Assembly (NCBI GenBank): GCA_030951065.1
Contig: JAUZQH010000129.1
Span: 1-5,933, forward strand
DNA length: 5,933 nt
DNA from: Mariprofundus sp.
Lineage (GTDB): Bacteria > Pseudomonadota > Zetaproteobacteria > Mariprofundales > Mariprofundaceae
Direction: 5' to 3'
Below are positions 5,629-5,933 of the stretch, piece by piece. Position 1 is the stretch's first letter; each line of letters opens with the position of its first letter. The notes beneath the pieces were generated by a model, which saw only the letters and a program-made list of their open reading frames with translations, was not told the origin of the DNA and searched no databases. Both the position numbers and the translations under genes were made by a program.

Positions 5629-5933
5629 CAAAAGGTCGTCCAGGCAATGCTGCCAGCATTCAGCCAACTCGGGCAATGAAGGAGGCTTGAGGAAATTCGA
5701 CAAATTGACAGCAGCGGCCTGAAGACCACAGGGATTGATAGCGGCAAACCATTTGTTATCAACATCCACATTCAGGGCCATGCCATGGTAAGCCACGCCA
5801 TGCATGATTCGAATACCAAGCGCAGCTATTTTCCCCTGCCCGGTCCACACACCCGGAAACCCGCAATGACGACCGGAATCCACACCCAGTTCCTTCAGTA
5901 TATCTATGCAGGATTGCTCAAGGATATGGACAT
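5626..5933 (-). CDS. lipB: Octanoyltransferase LipB, C-terminal part (partial at right edge)
   Basis: Transfers octanoyl groups from acyl carrier protein to the lipoyl domains of 2-oxoacid dehydrogenases and the glycine cleavage H protein; LipA then inserts sulfur. About 101 C-terminal residues are visible and the frame stays open to the window edge, so the gene continues; the family is about 200-220 residues. The two catalytic residues are present: Lys in [10 protein letters not shown] (5830-5832) and Cys in INPCG (5728-5730), 34 residues apart, as for Lys135 and Cys169 of E. coli Lip[14 protein letters not shown] matches the conserved HG.ALNV.DL block, and RHCGFPGVW is the segment before the lysine. 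The GTG at 5881-5883 is an internal Val codon, not the start. The C-terminal tail after the NPCG block ([25 protein letters not shown]) is ordinary for the family. lipA is not in view. Confidence 0.95.
   Translation of the reverse strand, partial: VHILEQSCIDILKELGVDSGRHCGFPGVWTGQGKIAALGIRIMHGVAYHGMALNVDVDNKWFAAINPCGLQAAAVNLSNFLKPPSLPELAECWQHCLDDLL

Noticed and set aside
1..5933. CRISPR, transposon, phage, defence or tRNA/rRNA content
   Set aside because: No regularly spaced repeats of CRISPR type, transposase motifs, terminal inverted repeats or RNA gene patterns were seen; gene content is core metabolism and envelope functions.

Overview
The window is ordinary chromosomal housekeeping DNA from a Gram-negative bacterium. 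A proteobacterium is likely: it carries an AcnA-type aconitase, LipB, a long NfeD-type protease paired with a slipin, and a DUF992 exported protein. Base composition is moderate, near 50% GC by eye. I cannot name the genus. I see no insertion sequence, phage gene, CRISPR array, tRNA or rRNA, and no sign of a new multi-gene defence or mobile system.

Layout, left to right. Positions 1-1550 (minus) hold the N-terminal part of aconitate hydratase acnA, whose C-terminus lies beyond the left edge. Positions 1680-1889 (minus) hold a gene for a 69-residue protein with two membrane segments, not recognised. Positions 2122-4250 (minus) hold a two-gene operon in which an NfeD/ClpP-class membrane serine protease comes first and its partner slipin (SPFH/stomatin family) follows with a 4-bp ATGA overlap. 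Positions 4372-4914 (plus) hold a WrbA-like flavodoxin-family protein, the only plus-strand gene, divergent from the NfeD gene. Positions 4972-5469 (minus) hold a secreted DUF992 protein. Positions 5626-5933 (minus) hold the C-terminal third to half of lipB, which runs off the right edge.

The genes form separate small transcription units rather than one pathway. The aconitase (TCA cycle, Fe-S) and LipB (lipoate attachment, needed by pyruvate and 2-oxoglutarate dehydrogenases) are central metabolism. NfeD and slipin form a membrane quality-control or microdomain pair. The flavodoxin-like protein probably deals with quinone or redox stress. DUF992 is an envelope protein of unknown role.

The most interesting signals are regulatory. 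An imperfect 9-bp inverted repeat is centred on the acnA -10 box. An extended -10 promoter sits so close to the NfeD ATG, with no Shine-Dalgarno, that the mRNA may be leaderless. Three TGCAT elements spaced exactly 12 bp apart lie in the NfeD/flavodoxin divergent spacer. A terminator overlaps the lipB stop codon. These come from reading by eye and have not been tested by computation.
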